Assembly: GCF_001750165.1 (NCBI RefSeq)
Contig: NZ_CP015411.1
Span: 3,572,501-3,636,500 of the forward strand
Direction: 5' to 3'
DNA: 64,000 nucleotides
Source: Pseudoalteromonas luteoviolacea
GTDB taxonomy: Bacteria > Pseudomonadota > Gammaproteobacteria > Enterobacterales > Alteromonadaceae
The notes under the pieces are model-generated. The model had not been told where the DNA came from. It did not search any database and saw only the letters and a program-made list of their open reading frames with translations. The translations under genes were made by a program, and so were the position numbers. Of this stretch, positions 53,911 through 63,929 are shown in pieces (position 1 is the stretch's first letter; each line of letters begins with the position of its first letter).

Positions 53911-53981
53911 TATAAAAAATGAATGTTTTTAACTGTTTGCTTATTTTTTATCTAAACCGTACTGTAATTGCTCAATCTCAA

Positions 53982-54527
53982 TTAAGATTTGAGCAATTCA
54001 CCCTTCGCAGCGACCAAATATTGCAGCATAGAAACAATTGTCAGTACCGTCGCTGTCGCCAATAGAATATAACTCAGCATCAGCATCCAAGGCGAAAACT
54101 GCCAAATAAGACCAATGATCGCAAGCATTTGAGCTGCGGTTTTAAACTTTCCCAAAGAAGAGACTGCTACACTGGCCCTCTTACCAAGACCTGCCATCCA
54201 CTCTCTTAATGCCGAAATAACAATTTCACGGCTGATAATCACAACCGCTGCAAATGTAATCCACACATTTTGATAATGAGCAGCAATCATAACCAGTGCA
54301 ACACTCACCATCACTTTATCAGCAACAGGATCAAGAAATGCACCAAAAGGCGTGGATTGATTTAGCTTACGAGCCAAATATCCATCCAATATATCCGTTA
54401 CGGATGCCAGCCAGAAAATAAATGCCGCAGCAAAAAACGCCCATGAATAAGGTAAATAAAATACCACAGCAAAGACGGGGATAAGAAACAACCTAAATGT
54501 TGTTAACGTATTTGGAATATTCCACAT
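53982..54527 (-). CDS. pgsA: phosphatidylglycerophosphate synthase
   Basis: A 181-residue inner-membrane enzyme that joins glycerol-3-phosphate to CDP-diacylglycerol. The CDP-alcohol phosphotransferase motif DG-x2-AR-x8-G-x3-D-x3-D is complete (DILDGYLARKLNQS then GAFLDPVADK). Five to six hydrophobic segments and the N-terminus MWNIPNTLTTFRLFLIPVF match PgsA. It follows uvrC by 42 bases and precedes Gly-Cys-Leu tRNAs, the same order as in E. coli. Confidence 0.97.
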   Translation of the reverse strand: MWNIPNTLTTFRLFLIPVFAVVFYLPYSWAFFAAAFIFWLASVTDILDGYLARKLNQSTPFGAFLDPVADKVMVSVALVMIAAHYQNVWITFAAVVIISREIVISALREWMAGLGKRASVAVSSLGKFKTAAQMLAIIGLIWQFSPWMLMLSYILLATATVLTIVSMLQYLVAAKGELLKS

Positions 54528-54569
54528 AACTACTTAAAGAATTCTTTTTTTATATGTTCGCATGAAGTA

Positions 54570-56393
54570 TCAAGCTTTGTCATGCAAATGGTTAAATATC
54601 TTTTCAGCCAACTGCGGACTGATCCCAGGCACTTGCCCTAATTGTTGTATATTGGCGGATTTAACGCCTTGTAATCCTCCTAAGTACTTTAATAGGGCCT
54701 GTCGCCGCTTATTACCTACACCGCCTATTTCTTCTAACACCGACTGAGTTCGCTGCTTCTGTCGCTTATTTCGATGACCTGCAATTGCAAAGCGATGCGA
54801 CTCATCTCGAATATGCTGTATCAAATGCAACGCCGGTGAGTCACTGTCCAAATTAATGGTTTTGCGACCACCATCGAATAATAGCGTTTCTAAACCTGGT
54901 TTACGACTAGTGCCCTTGGCAACACCTATCAACATTGGCATTTTATCTAGTTTCCAATTTTCAAAAAACGCTTCAGCCCTTGCCAACTGTCCTTTACCAC
55001 CGTCAATAAAAATAATATCCGGTACTTTTGACTCGTCAACGATCTTTGTATATCGCTTATGGAGCGCAAAATCCATCGCTGCATAATCATCTCCAGGCGT
55101 GATCCCAGTCACATTATAGCGACGATATTCTTTGGTATTGGGGCCTTGAGCATCAAATACAACACATGAAGCCACCGTATTTTCACCCATAGTATGACTG
55201 ATATCGAAACATTCCATACGATGGATATCAACCAAGCCAACAGCTTCTTTCAACAGCGCATAGCGTTTACTTACCGCATCTTGCGCACTTTGTTTAACCA
55301 TAATGCTATTTAATGCATTTTTTGTTGCCAGCGCTAAATAATTGGCTCGTTCCGCTCTAACATTTGAACGGACATGAACTTTACGCTTTGACAACTGGGT
55401 CAAGGCCTCTGTCAATTCTTTATGTTCAGATAACTCAAATGGCAATACTATGTCACTCGCTATCCGTGCATTTGAACCATTAGAGACATAATATTGGCCG
55501 ATAAATGATGTTAAAATTTCATCTTCTGTGGAGTCCTTAGGGACTTTTGGAAAATAGGTCTTACTGCCTAAAATTTTATGGTCGCGGATCATCAACATAT
55601 GTATCGCACATAGACCGTTGCGTTGAGCAAAGCCAATCACATCCATCTCCGCGAAATTACCTGCAACCGATTGCTGCTCCTGCATCTGCCTCAATAACGC
55701 TATTTGGTCTCGATATTTTGCGGCAGCTTCAAAGTTTAAAGCCATACTTGCACTTTCCATTTTTGCAACTAACGCTTCTATAACCAGATGAGACTTGCCA
55801 CCTAAAAACTGTCTTACCAGTTCAACTTGTTCTGCGTATTCACTTTCTGTGACCTTATCAACGCAAGGCGCTGAACACCGCTTTAATTGATGCTGCAGAC
55901 ACGGGCGGCTACGCGCACGATAATATGCATCTTCACACTGGCGAACAGGAAAGATTTTTTGCATTAAGCGCAAGCTTTCAGACACCGCTGCACTGCTTGG
56001 GAAAGGACCATAATACTCACCTTTTTGCTTGCGGGCACCACGGTGAAAAGCAATTCTGGGATGTTTATGTTCGGTCAATAAAATGTATGGATATGACTTG
56101 TCGTCACGAAGCAAAATGTTATAGCGAGGCTGATATTTCTTAATTAAGTTATTTTCAAGCAATAGCGCTTCTGTCTCTGTATTTGTCAGCGTGACTTCAA
56201 TATTGACTATATTACTAACTAGGACACGGGTTTTGCTGTCAGGGATATTTTTACGAAAGTAACTACTTACTCTCTTTTTTAAATTCTTTGCTTTACCAAC
56301 ATATATTACTTGGTGTTCATCATCATACATACGATAAACACCAGGCTCAGTAGATAACGTTTTTAAAAACGATTTGTGATCAAATTCAGCCAT
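54570..56393 (-). CDS. uvrC: UvrABC excinuclease subunit C
   Basis: A 607-residue nucleotide-excision nuclease making both incisions. The N-terminal GIY-YIG domain is PGVYRMYDDEHQVIYVGKAKNLKKRV; the Cys-rich stretch CLQHQLKRCSAPCV follows; the UVR motif lies near 205-235 (ALNFEAAAKYRDQIALL); the RNase-H-like C-terminal domain includes ECFDISHTMGENTVASCVVFD and IFIDGGKGQL; helix-hairpin-helix at the end (LQGVKSANIQQLGQVPGISPQLAEKI). Normal length. It is 14 bases after uvrY, so co-transcribed. Confidence 0.97.
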   Translation of the reverse strand: MAEFDHKSFLKTLSTEPGVYRMYDDEHQVIYVGKAKNLKKRVSSYFRKNIPDSKTRVLVSNIVNIEVTLTNTETEALLLENNLIKKYQPRYNILLRDDKSYPYILLTEHKHPRIAFHRGARKQKGEYYGPFPSSAAVSESLRLMQKIFPVRQCEDAYYRARSRPCLQHQLKRCSAPCVDKVTESEYAEQVELVRQFLGGKSHLVIEALVAKMESASMALNFEAAAKYRDQIALLRQMQEQQSVAGNFAEMDVIGFAQRNGLCAIHMLMIRDHKILGSKTYFPKVPKDSTEDEILTSFIGQYYVSNGSNARIASDIVLPFELSEHKELTEALTQLSKRKVHVRSNVRAERANYLALATKNALNSIMVKQSAQDAVSKRYALLKEAVGLVDIHRMECFDISHTMGENTVASCVVFDAQGPNTKEYRRYNVTGITPGDDYAAMDFALHKRYTKIVDESKVPDIIFIDGGKGQLARAEAFFENWKLDKMPMLIGVAKGTSRKPGLETLLFDGGRKTINLDSDSPALHLIQHIRDESHRFAIAGHRNKRQKQRTQSVLEEIGGVGNKRRQALLKYLGGLQGVKSANIQQLGQVPGISPQLAEKIFNHLHDKA

Positions 56394-56407
56394 TAAAATG
56401 GTTTTGA

Positions 56408-57058
56408 CTAACGAGAACTATCAATATCAATCATTTTATGACGAATCGCCAAGTGAGTCAGCTCAACATCACCACTTACGTCCAATTTTTCGAACATTCT
56501 GTATCTGTAACTATTAACAGTTTTAGAGCTTAAGTTGAGCCTCTCGGCAATATCTTGCGCCTTTTCACCCTTAGTGATCATCAGCATGATTTGCAATTCT
56601 CGATCAGATAATGATTGAAAAGGATTTTCATCAACTTTACCACTGAACTGAGCCAAAGCAATTTGCTGTGCTATCTCAGGTGCAATATAACGCTGACCAG
56701 AATTCACTGAACGGATAGCATTGATCATTTCATCCGGTCCGGCACTTTTCGTTAAATAACCATGAGCTCCAATTTGCATCACTTTACTTGGAAACGGATC
56801 TTCACAGTGCACTGTCAAAACAATCACTTTAACATCAGGACAGTAGCGGCAGATCTTTTTCGTTGCTTCCAATCCGCCGATCCCCGGCATATTCATGTCC
56901 ATTAATACGATATCAGGTTCACTCTGACGGCAAAAAGTAACCGCCTCTTCCCCAGTTTTAGCCTCTCCGACCACCTTGAAACCACGCACATCATCTAAAA
57001 TGCGTTTGATCCCAGTCCTTACAAGTTCATGATCATCAACTAAAAGTACGTTAATCAA
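56408..57058 (-). CDS. uvrY: response regulator UvrY/GacA (BarA/GacS partner)
   Basis: A 216-residue NarL-type regulator: receiver with phospho-acceptor Asp in DIVLMDMNMPG, a Lys in LTKSAGPDEM, then a LuxR-type HTH (SLSDRELQIMLMITKGEKAQDIAERLNLSSKTVNSYRYRMFEKL). Its place directly before uvrC is the conserved UvrY position. In gammaproteobacteria it activates CsrB-type small RNAs under BarA/GacS control, so it probably governs secretion and lifestyle switching here. The cognate kinase is not in this window. Confidence 0.96.
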   Translation of the reverse strand: MINVLLVDDHELVRTGIKRILDDVRGFKVVGEAKTGEEAVTFCRQSEPDIVLMDMNMPGIGGLEATKKICRYCPDVKVIVLTVHCEDPFPSKVMQIGAHGYLTKSAGPDEMINAIRSVNSGQRYIAPEIAQQIALAQFSGKVDENPFQSLSDRELQIMLMITKGEKAQDIAERLNLSSKTVNSYRYRMFEKLDVSGDVELTHLAIRHKMIDIDSSR

Positions 57059-57195
57059 TGGAACATCCTCACGCTAGCCCTTGGTAAAAAATCTATTCGA
57101 TTTGCTTTGCGAGATTAACATATAATTTCACAAAGCATAATCAGTTACATCACACCAACCTAGCAATATACGACTATATTACTAGGTTTTATGGC

Positions 57196-58344
57196 CTATT
57201 CTCCTTTTTCAGAGAATCGGTTTACCCACAGTGCGATCACACCATCACCGGTGACATTACATGCCGTACCGAAGCTATCTTGCGCAAGGTAAAGTGCTAT
57301 CATCAGAGCAATTGCACTTTCATCGAAGCCAAGCATGGAAGTTAACAAGCCCAATGCAGACATAACCGCACCACCAGGTGCACCTGGTGCAGCAATCATC
57401 ACAATACCTAACATAAAGATAAATGGTAACATTTCCAGTAACGACGGAATTGCCATCGTTGGTGATAAGAACATTACCGCCATGGCACAAGTCACAATTG
57501 TAATCGTCGAACCGGATAAATGAATTGTAGCACATAAAGGAACGGAAAAGTTTGCAACTTCTTCTGAAACACCATTTGCTTTACTCGCTCGCAAAGAAAC
57601 GGGAATAGTTGCCGCACTAGACATGGTACCAATTGCTGTAAAATAGGCTGGTAGCATATTTTTCACTAATTCTAACGGACTTCGTTTGAGCATTAGCCCC
57701 GTTACAATAAATAATGTTGTTAACCATAACCAATGCATACCTACCGCTGCGACTAAGACCACACCAAATGTACTTAATGTATCAACAACCGTGCCAGCAA
57801 CGGCCATCTCAGCGAAAACACCTGCAATGTAAAACGGCAATGCCGGAATAATAACTTTGGCAAGCAGCGCATCGATTACATCTCTGCCTTGATCTACCAC
57901 ATCTTTGAGCTGACCCAAGTTAAGTTGACTAATACCAATACCAAAAATAAATGCAGCAGCTAAAGCCGTCATTACACTCATAATTGGTGGGATCTCTAAC
58001 TGAATATACCCTTTTAACTCTGCACCTTTAGATGCTTCATATGCAACACTCCCTTCAAAGAAACCCGTTGCGAATAAAACGAGTAATACAGCGAGTGTAC
58101 CTGCAATGACCGTAGAGCTATATGCAAAACCAACCGTCTTACCTAAAAGATGCCCCGATGTTTTAGGTAAACCGGCAATGCCTGATGCGATGAAAAATAA
58201 GATAATCAGAGGAATAGTGAAGCTTATTAGTTGGCCTATAATTACTTTCGCTGTATACAGCAGCTCAGTCAGACCTAAAGGCAAGTACAAACCTGCCAAG
58301 ATACCGCCGAGGATACCGGCGACGAGTTTTATTATTAGAGACAT
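57196..58344 (-). CDS. dicarboxylate/amino acid:cation symporter (DAACS family)
   Basis: A 382-residue carrier of the GltP/DctA type. Helical hairpins carry the family motifs: GTMSSAATIPVSLRASKANG (serine-rich hairpin 1), the GAPGGAVMSALGLL hairpin, and LAQDSFGTACNVTGDGVIAL in place of the usual NMDGT/DR-x-x-TNV block. N-terminal helices begin VAGILGGILAGLYL. Uptake of acidic or neutral amino acids or C4-dicarboxylates with Na+ or H+ is the family reaction; the exact substrate is unknown. Probably monocistronic. Confidence 0.9.
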   Translation of the reverse strand: MSLIIKLVAGILGGILAGLYLPLGLTELLYTAKVIIGQLISFTIPLIILFFIASGIAGLPKTSGHLLGKTVGFAYSSTVIAGTLAVLLVLFATGFFEGSVAYEASKGAELKGYIQLEIPPIMSVMTALAAAFIFGIGISQLNLGQLKDVVDQGRDVIDALLAKVIIPALPFYIAGVFAEMAVAGTVVDTLSTFGVVLVAAVGMHWLWLTTLFIVTGLMLKRSPLELVKNMLPAYFTAIGTMSSAATIPVSLRASKANGVSEEVANFSVPLCATIHLSGSTITIVTCAMAVMFLSPTMAIPSLLEMLPFIFMLGIVMIAAPGAPGGAVMSALGLLTSMLGFDESAIALMIALYLAQDSFGTACNVTGDGVIALWVNRFSEKGE

Positions 58345-58542
58345 AGTTTGCTCGATTTACTTTTAAACTAACGCCCTTTTTATCATGTTTTTACCTCTTA
58401 GGTATACAAATTCGATACTTTACCTTCAGTCTATTCAACTAATTTCACCCGATATTAACGCAGTTCAACGAGAATGAATTGTTGCTTCTATACTATTATT
58501 ATTAAATTAACACCCTAAAGTTCCTGCGAAAAATGACTTATC

Positions 58543-60843
58543 ATGTTTAGAAGTACCAGTCTTATATGTGCGCTGCTTTTGTCATTAAAAGCGACAGCAT
58601 CAACCAACGCAATTGAAATCCCTTTTATTGCTCAAGAAGCATCAATTGATGGCAAACTCAATGAGCCTGTGTGGCGATCAGCAAAAGAAATTATAGTAGA
58701 CAACGTATCATGGCCCTATGACAACACTAAAAGTCCAGTACAAACCAAGGCATTAGTGTACGAGAATGGTGATGCCTTGTTTGTCGCCTTTATCGCTTCA
58801 GACGCCAATCCAAATGACATTCGAGCACATTACAGAGATAGAGACAAAATCTGGAATGATGACCTAGTAGGAATAAAAATTGACTCGCTCAACACCAGCC
58901 AGAATGCTTACCAGTTTTTTATTAATCCACTCGGTGTGCAAATGGACTCGATTGAGAATGAGTTAACAAAAAACGAAAACACATCATGGAATGGGATTTG
59001 GTCAAGCAAAGGAAAAATCACAGACGATGGCTACAGAGTTGAAGTAAAAATCCCATTGCGCGTTTTGAATTTTAGTGACTCGCCGGGACGAAAAAAAATG
59101 GCGATGGAGTTTTTGCGCTTTTTACCAAGAAGTGAGCGTCTGCGTATTTCAAATATGCAATTAGACCACAACAATAGTTGTTGGATATGCCAAATGCCCG
59201 CAGTCAGTGGATTTGAAAGCGCCAAACAAAATAGTAACCTCACTATCACCCCCGCTCTTGCCATAGCACATACGCAAACGCGTGACATTGATGGGGCAGT
59301 CGTGCCGGATTTTGAAAGTGACACGAATTATGAACCAGGCTTAGATGTTAAATGGGCCGTAACCCCAGACACTACCTTGAACCTCACACTCAACCCCGAC
59401 TTCTCTCAAGTTGAAGCTGACACAGGTCAGCTTAGTGTAAACAACAGTTTCAGTTTGTTCTTCCCAGAAAAGCGCGCTTTCTTTTTGGAGAACAGCGACT
59501 ATTTTTCATCTCATTTAAACCTCACCCACACCCGAAACGTGTCAGCACCCGATTATGGTGTAAAAGCCACCAGCAGCCAAAACGGCCATACGTTTGCAGG
59601 GTTCATAGCCAATGACGATGCGACACATGTACTCATACCAGGTAATTTAGGTTCTAGTATTGTATCTCTCGAGCAGAAAAGTGAAAACGCCGCTTTTAGA
59701 TACCGTTATGATGCTGGCGATGAGTTTTCCATTGGGGCGACAAGCACATTGAGGCAAAGTGAGGATTATCAAAATAAGGTGCTTAGTATCGACTCTAAAT
59801 ACCGTCCAACCAAGCATGATACCGTCAAGCTACAAGCTATTACGACCCACACTGAATATGACCGACACTTTATAGATGAACTGTGTGATGGTGATCCAAT
59901 AGACACATGTGACATAGACGAAAGTGTTTTACGCATCCAAAATCAAGATGAGCAAACTGGTGTAGGGTATTACGCCAGCTATGAACACAACCGTAAACAT
60001 TGGCGTGCATTTGGCTCATATCGCAACTATGACGCAGCAATGCGCGCTGATCTGGGCTTTGTGTCTCAAGTGGACTTCAATAAATTTGTTACTGGCTTTG
60101 AATATCGTTGGTATGGAGACGAAAATAATTGGTGGAATCGAGCGAATTGGTACAGTGACTGGGATATTACCCACAATGAAGACGGAGAATTACTAGAAAA
60201 AGAAGTACAGTCTAACTTCAAAGTACAAGGTCCGTTGCAAAGTACCATCCAATTTGGATTTGACCACAGAAAGCGCACAGGACAACGCCATGATGAATCA
60301 CTGCTTAATATCGATGGCAATACCGATATGTTTACTGAGAACTTTCAGTGGATGTATTTAGAGATGAAGCCCAAAGCAGGTGTATTTGCAGGCCTGACAC
60401 TTAACACAGGTAATAAATTGGATATTACAAATAATCGGTTGGGTCAACGATACATTGTCAAACCTACGCTCGATTTCAATTTGGGTCGGCACTTTGAAGT
60501 CAAACTGCGCCACACCTATGAACGATTAGAGCACGAAGGCGATAATGTCTACACTGCTAATTTATCTGATGCCAGATTCACTTATCAATTTGGTATCAAT
60601 AGCTATGTGAGATTAGCCTTGATCAATTTAGATATAGAGCGCAATCAGCAAAAGTATATGGACGACGTGGACAGCCAATACAAAAAACTAAGTACACAAT
60701 TATTGTATGCATATAAGCTTAATCCAGAAACCGTGCTATTTGTTGGGTACTCTGACAGCGGCTACAAAGATGATGACCTGAGCAATATCACCAAGGACAA
60801 TAAAACCTTCTTTGCCAAATTTAGCTATGCGTGGCTGCGTTAA
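58543..60843 (+). CDS. outer-membrane protein with CBM9-like and DUF5916 domains, 766 aa
   Basis: A signal peptide (LICALLLSLKATAS) is followed by a CBM9-type domain (EIPFIAQEASIDGKLNEPVWRSAKEI … VRWNDDLVGIKIDSL-like IWNDDLVGIKI), then a DUF5916 barrel: LNLTLNPDFSQVEADTGQLSVNNSFSLFFPEKRAFFLEN, which is the diagnostic stretch, and many alternating-residue strands to the C-terminal FFAKFSYAWLR. Such proteins are common in marine Gammaproteobacteria and Bacteroidetes; their function is not settled, perhaps carbohydrate binding or export. Followed by a strong terminator. Confidence 0.9.
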   Translation: MFRSTSLICALLLSLKATASTNAIEIPFIAQEASIDGKLNEPVWRSAKEIIVDNVSWPYDNTKSPVQTKALVYENGDALFVAFIASDANPNDIRAHYRDRDKIWNDDLVGIKIDSLNTSQNAYQFFINPLGVQMDSIENELTKNENTSWNGIWSSKGKITDDGYRVEVKIPLRVLNFSDSPGRKKMAMEFLRFLPRSERLRISNMQLDHNNSCWICQMPAVSGFESAKQNSNLTITPALAIAHTQTRDIDGAVVPDFESDTNYEPGLDVKWAVTPDTTLNLTLNPDFSQVEADTGQLSVNNSFSLFFPEKRAFFLENSDYFSSHLNLTHTRNVSAPDYGVKATSSQNGHTFAGFIANDDATHVLIPGNLGSSIVSLEQKSENAAFRYRYDAGDEFSIGATSTLRQSEDYQNKVLSIDSKYRPTKHDTVKLQAITTHTEYDRHFIDELCDGDPIDTCDIDESVLRIQNQDEQTGVGYYASYEHNRKHWRAFGSYRNYDAAMRADLGFVSQVDFNKFVTGFEYRWYGDENNWWNRANWYSDWDITHNEDGELLEKEVQSNFKVQGPLQSTIQFGFDHRKRTGQRHDESLLNIDGNTDMFTENFQWMYLEMKPKAGVFAGLTLNTGNKLDITNNRLGQRYIVKPTLDFNLGRHFEVKLRHTYERLEHEGDNVYTANLSDARFTYQFGINSYVRLALINLDIERNQQKYMDDVDSQYKKLSTQLLYAYKLNPETVLFVGYSDSGYKDDDLSNITKDNKTFFAKFSYAWLR

Positions 60844-60848
60844 ATTCA

Positions 60849-60889
60849 CAAGCTCTTAATTACTCATAGTAATTAAGAGCTTGTTTTTT
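60849..60889 (+). terminator. strong intrinsic terminator after DUF5916 gene
   Basis: A 16-bp near-perfect stem (CAAGCTCTTAATTACT pairing with AGTAATTAAGAGCTTG), a short CAT loop and six Ts. Confidence 0.92.
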
Positions 60890-61020
60890 ATTCGTTATAG
60901 CTATAAGCTTTTTTAATATATCTTATAGCCATTCTTTACTTCTTGTTTTGCTATATGACCAGTAAAGTGTGGCTATATTAAATATTATGAATAGTCCTAA
61001 GCTCAATTCAAGGGAACATT

Positions 61021-61989
61021 ATGTCTAAAGTATTTTCAGATAACAGCCTAGCAATAGGCCAAACACCAATCGTTAAACTTAACCGTGTGACGGGTGGTAA
61101 CGTATTTGCAAAAGTTGAATCACGCAACCCAAGCTTCAGCGTTAAATGCCGTATCGGCGCTTCTATGATTTGGGAAGCTGAAAAACAAGGTTTACTTGGT
61201 GAAGGTAAAGAACTAATCGAGCCAACTTCTGGTAACACAGGTATCGCGCTGGCTTTTGTTGCTGCATCTCGCGGTTACAAACTTACATTAACTATGCCAA
61301 ATACGATGAGCCTTGAGCGTCGTAAACTTCTTAAAGCATTAGGCGCAAATTTAGTGCTTACTGAAGGCGCTAAAGGCATGAAAGGCGCAATCGAGAAAGC
61401 AAATGAAATTCTAGCTAGCGACCCTGAAAAGTACGTACTTTTACAACAGTTTGAAAACCCAGCTAACCCGAAAATTCACTTCGAAACAACAGGTCCTGAA
61501 ATCTTTGATGCGCTAGAGGGCAATATCGACTATTTCGTAGCTGGTGTTGGTACTGGCGGTACTATTTCAGGTGTTAGCCGTTTCTTGAAAACAGAAAAAG
61601 GCTTAGACGTTAAATCAATCGCTGTAGAGCCTAGTGATTCACCTGTTATTTCACAAACACTAGCGGGTGAAGAAGTAAAACCAGGTCCTCACAAGATCCA
61701 AGGTATCGGTGCCGGCTTCATCCCAGGCAACCTAGATTTAGAACTGATTGATGGCGCTGAGCTAGTATCTAACGAAGATGCTATTGCTATGGCACATCAA
61801 TTAATGAAAGATGAAGGTATCCTAGTTGGTATTTCATCTGGTGCGGCGGTTGTTGCTGCAAAGCGTATTGCTGAAAGACCAGAAAATGCTGATAAAAACA
61901 TCGTGGTAATTTTACCAAGTGCAACTGAGCGTTACCTATCAAGCCCAATGTTTGCTGATGAATTCAGCGAACAAGAGCTAGTTCAGTAA
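61021..61989 (+). CDS. cysK: cysteine synthase A (O-acetylserine thiol-lyase)
   Basis: A 322-residue PLP enzyme making cysteine from O-acetylserine and sulfide. The PLP Lys is K42 (SFSVKCRIG), with PTSGNTGIALAF for substrate binding, GVGTGGTISGV for the phosphate, and PHKIQGIGAGFIP near the C-terminal half. Length and the YLSSPMFADEF end match gammaproteobacterial CysK. It is single-gene with its own terminator. Codon use is strongly biased (many GGT, GAA, CGT), consistent with high expression. Confidence 0.96.
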   Translation: MSKVFSDNSLAIGQTPIVKLNRVTGGNVFAKVESRNPSFSVKCRIGASMIWEAEKQGLLGEGKELIEPTSGNTGIALAFVAASRGYKLTLTMPNTMSLERRKLLKALGANLVLTEGAKGMKGAIEKANEILASDPEKYVLLQQFENPANPKIHFETTGPEIFDALEGNIDYFVAGVGTGGTISGVSRFLKTEKGLDVKSIAVEPSDSPVISQTLAGEEVKPGPHKIQGIGAGFIPGNLDLELIDGAELVSNEDAIAMAHQLMKDEGILVGISSGAAVVAAKRIAERPENADKNIVVILPSATERYLSSPMFADEFSEQELVQ

Positions 61990-62003
61990 GAAAAATATAA
62001 ATC

Positions 62004-62031
62004 AAAAAGCCAGCAACTTGCTGGCTTTTTT
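62004..62031 (+). terminator. intrinsic terminator after cysK
   Basis: Stem AAGCCAGCA/TGCTGGCTT with a short loop, flanked by As and followed by six Ts, 14 bases after the cysK stop. The following 240 bases up to the next gene show nothing else. Confidence 0.92.
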
Positions 62032-62272
62032 GTCTTGCCACATTCTCTTTCACCTTTCTCAAGATTCTGACTAGACTAAGTAAATAAAACAAACAGTCAT
62101 TCGACTAGGAACACTATCTCTTGAGCACTGCCTGTAAACATCAAGAGATGATATTAGCGTTATAAAGAAATTGTATCAGCGGTTTTAAATCAGCTATATC
62201 TCGATTTATCATATTTTCCGCTCACATACCCAAACCGAAGTAACGCAGTTTATATGAATAGGATTTAGTCAC

Positions 62273-63175
62273 ATGAAATTTGTAATGAGCCTGATCATTG
62301 GCTACTTCATTCTGTTTTCAGCAATTGCCAGTGCTAGCTTACAAGTTGGCTTTTTTAAGTCTGGTCAATATCAAATGATCATCGGAGAGCCACACAAAAA
62401 TGGCTACTTATTTAGTAAAAACCCCACTAAAGAACAATTGCACCTTGTCACCCTAGACTGGCCACCGTATATCGGCGACCAACTCTGTAATAAAGGATGG
62501 GTCTTTCAATTCACTATCTCACTATTAATCGATCAAGGTTATCCCGTTTATGTCGAGTTTTTACCTTGGGCTCGTGCGGTGAAGGCCGCCGAATCAGGCC
62601 AAGCTGATATATTGTTCCCTGAATACTTTATTGAAGATGCTTCTCCTTCTGATAACTTCCCAGGTAAAACAAGAAGGGAATTATTGGCATTATCGAATGC
62701 CTACCCTGGTGGTGAAATTGGTTTTCTTAAACGTCGAGGTGAGCGAGATAAATTTGAAGGCAACTTAAACGACCTTAAAGGCACCACGATTGGCGTTGTC
62801 AGAGGATACCAAAATACGCCAGAGTTTGATGCTATGATGGACAATGACGAATTTGTGATTGTTAAAGCCGTCGATGATTTACAATTAGTTAAACTTTTAG
62901 TCGGCAAACGGGTAGATCTGATCATCGGCGATCCAAAAGTATTGCGATTTACCGTCAGTTATTCAAACCTGTCTAAGTCTGAAAAAGTGACGCTGCTACG
63001 CGCACTTGAAGACGTTGAGCCTGCACTTCGATACAACAACCTGTTTTTTGCGTTAAGTAAAAAGAAACAAACTTGGCGCAGTGTTCTAAACGATATCAAC
63101 AAGGGGCTATACATCTTTAATAACAGCGGTGAAACCGAGCGTATTATTGAAATGGGCAGCTCAGAGTGCTACTAA
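62273..63175 (+). CDS. periplasmic solute-binding protein, SBP_bac_3 family
   Basis: A 300-residue exported protein: signal peptide (MSLIIGYFILFSAIASA), then a binding-protein fold of the polar amino-acid/family-3 type: LDWPPYIGDQLCNKGWVFQFTISLLIDQGY, VEFLPWARAVKAAESGQADILFPEYF, DLKGTTIGVVRGYQNT and LVGKRVDLIIGDPKV. No permease or ATPase genes are near, so it may be an orphan sensor or scavenger as in many marine bacteria, not part of a standard ABC importer. The ligand is unknown. Confidence 0.85.
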   Translation: MKFVMSLIIGYFILFSAIASASLQVGFFKSGQYQMIIGEPHKNGYLFSKNPTKEQLHLVTLDWPPYIGDQLCNKGWVFQFTISLLIDQGYPVYVEFLPWARAVKAAESGQADILFPEYFIEDASPSDNFPGKTRRELLALSNAYPGGEIGFLKRRGERDKFEGNLNDLKGTTIGVVRGYQNTPEFDAMMDNDEFVIVKAVDDLQLVKLLVGKRVDLIIGDPKVLRFTVSYSNLSKSEKVTLLRALEDVEPALRYNNLFFALSKKKQTWRSVLNDINKGLYIFNNSGETERIIEMGSSECY

Positions 63176-63200
63176 CAAAAAAAGCGGCATACTGCCGCTT
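63176..63200 (-). terminator. intrinsic terminator of queE
   Basis: On the minus strand AAGCGGCA/TGCCGCTT with a three-base loop is followed by a run of Ts (the A run at 63176-63183 on the plus strand). It faces queE and may also serve the solute-binding gene on the other strand. Confidence 0.82.
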
Positions 63201-63263
63201 CAATTGTTTGTTCAAGCCGATTAAATATATCCGCTATACATAGCCGAGGTACTCATCTTAGAA

Positions 63264-63929
63264 CTAGTTAATACCGATATATTTGTGTACCTGAATTGAT
63301 AGTCGCCAATTTTTCTTAACGCATGTATCTATGGCTAACTTAGTCGCCTTCGCCTTTTGGCTGATCGGCTGCAAATAAATCAACTTAGGTCTTACACCTG
63401 TTTGTTCAAACAAGACTTCAAGCTCATCAATGTGCTTTTGCATGGCAACTGGGTGTTTTATCTCATCCGCTCTTTGCATGGCCGATGTCAGTACGTCATA
63501 TCCACCACGCATATTAATCTTAGGTGAAACCGTCACCCAAGTTTCTTTCGGTACCAAAATTTCAAACGTGCCACTCGTCTCGACCTGTGTAGTGTATCCT
63601 GCCTCATGTAGTGAGTTACACAGATCATTCAAGTCATACATACAGGGCTCGCCACCTGTGATGACAATATGTTTAGCGGTATAGTTGCGCTCCTCGAAAA
63701 TAGCGATTATTTCTTGCGGTGTTGCATTGGCCCACCACTCTGAGTCAGCCTTTTTCTCAACTGTTTTATCCAAGCTTACCAAATATGTTGGGTTCACATC
63801 CCAAGTCTGCTTTGTATCACACCAAGCACAGCCCACAGGGCAACCTTGTAAGCGAACAAAAATAGAGGGGGTACCCGTAAAGCTTGCTTCACCTTGGATG
63901 GTTTCAAAAACTTCATTAATCTTGTACAA
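63264..63929 (-). CDS. queE: 7-carboxy-7-deazaguanine synthase
   Basis: A 221-residue radical-SAM enzyme of queuosine (7-deazapurine) biosynthesis converting carboxytetrahydropterin to CDG. The N-terminus YKINEVFETIQGEASFTGTPSIFVRLQGC is diagnostic. The iron-sulfur Cys are C30, C34 and C37 (CPVGCAWC), and ITGGEPCMYDL and VETSGTFE bind SAM and substrate. The start codon is TTG (63929) with GGAG nearby. It is at normal length for the proteobacterial enzyme. Other que genes are not in the window. Confidence 0.95.
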   Translation of the reverse strand: MYKINEVFETIQGEASFTGTPSIFVRLQGCPVGCAWCDTKQTWDVNPTYLVSLDKTVEKKADSEWWANATPQEIIAIFEERNYTAKHIVITGGEPCMYDLNDLCNSLHEAGYTTQVETSGTFEILVPKETWVTVSPKINMRGGYDVLTSAMQRADEIKHPVAMQKHIDELEVLFEQTGVRPKLIYLQPISQKAKATKLAIDTCVKKNWRLSIQVHKYIGIN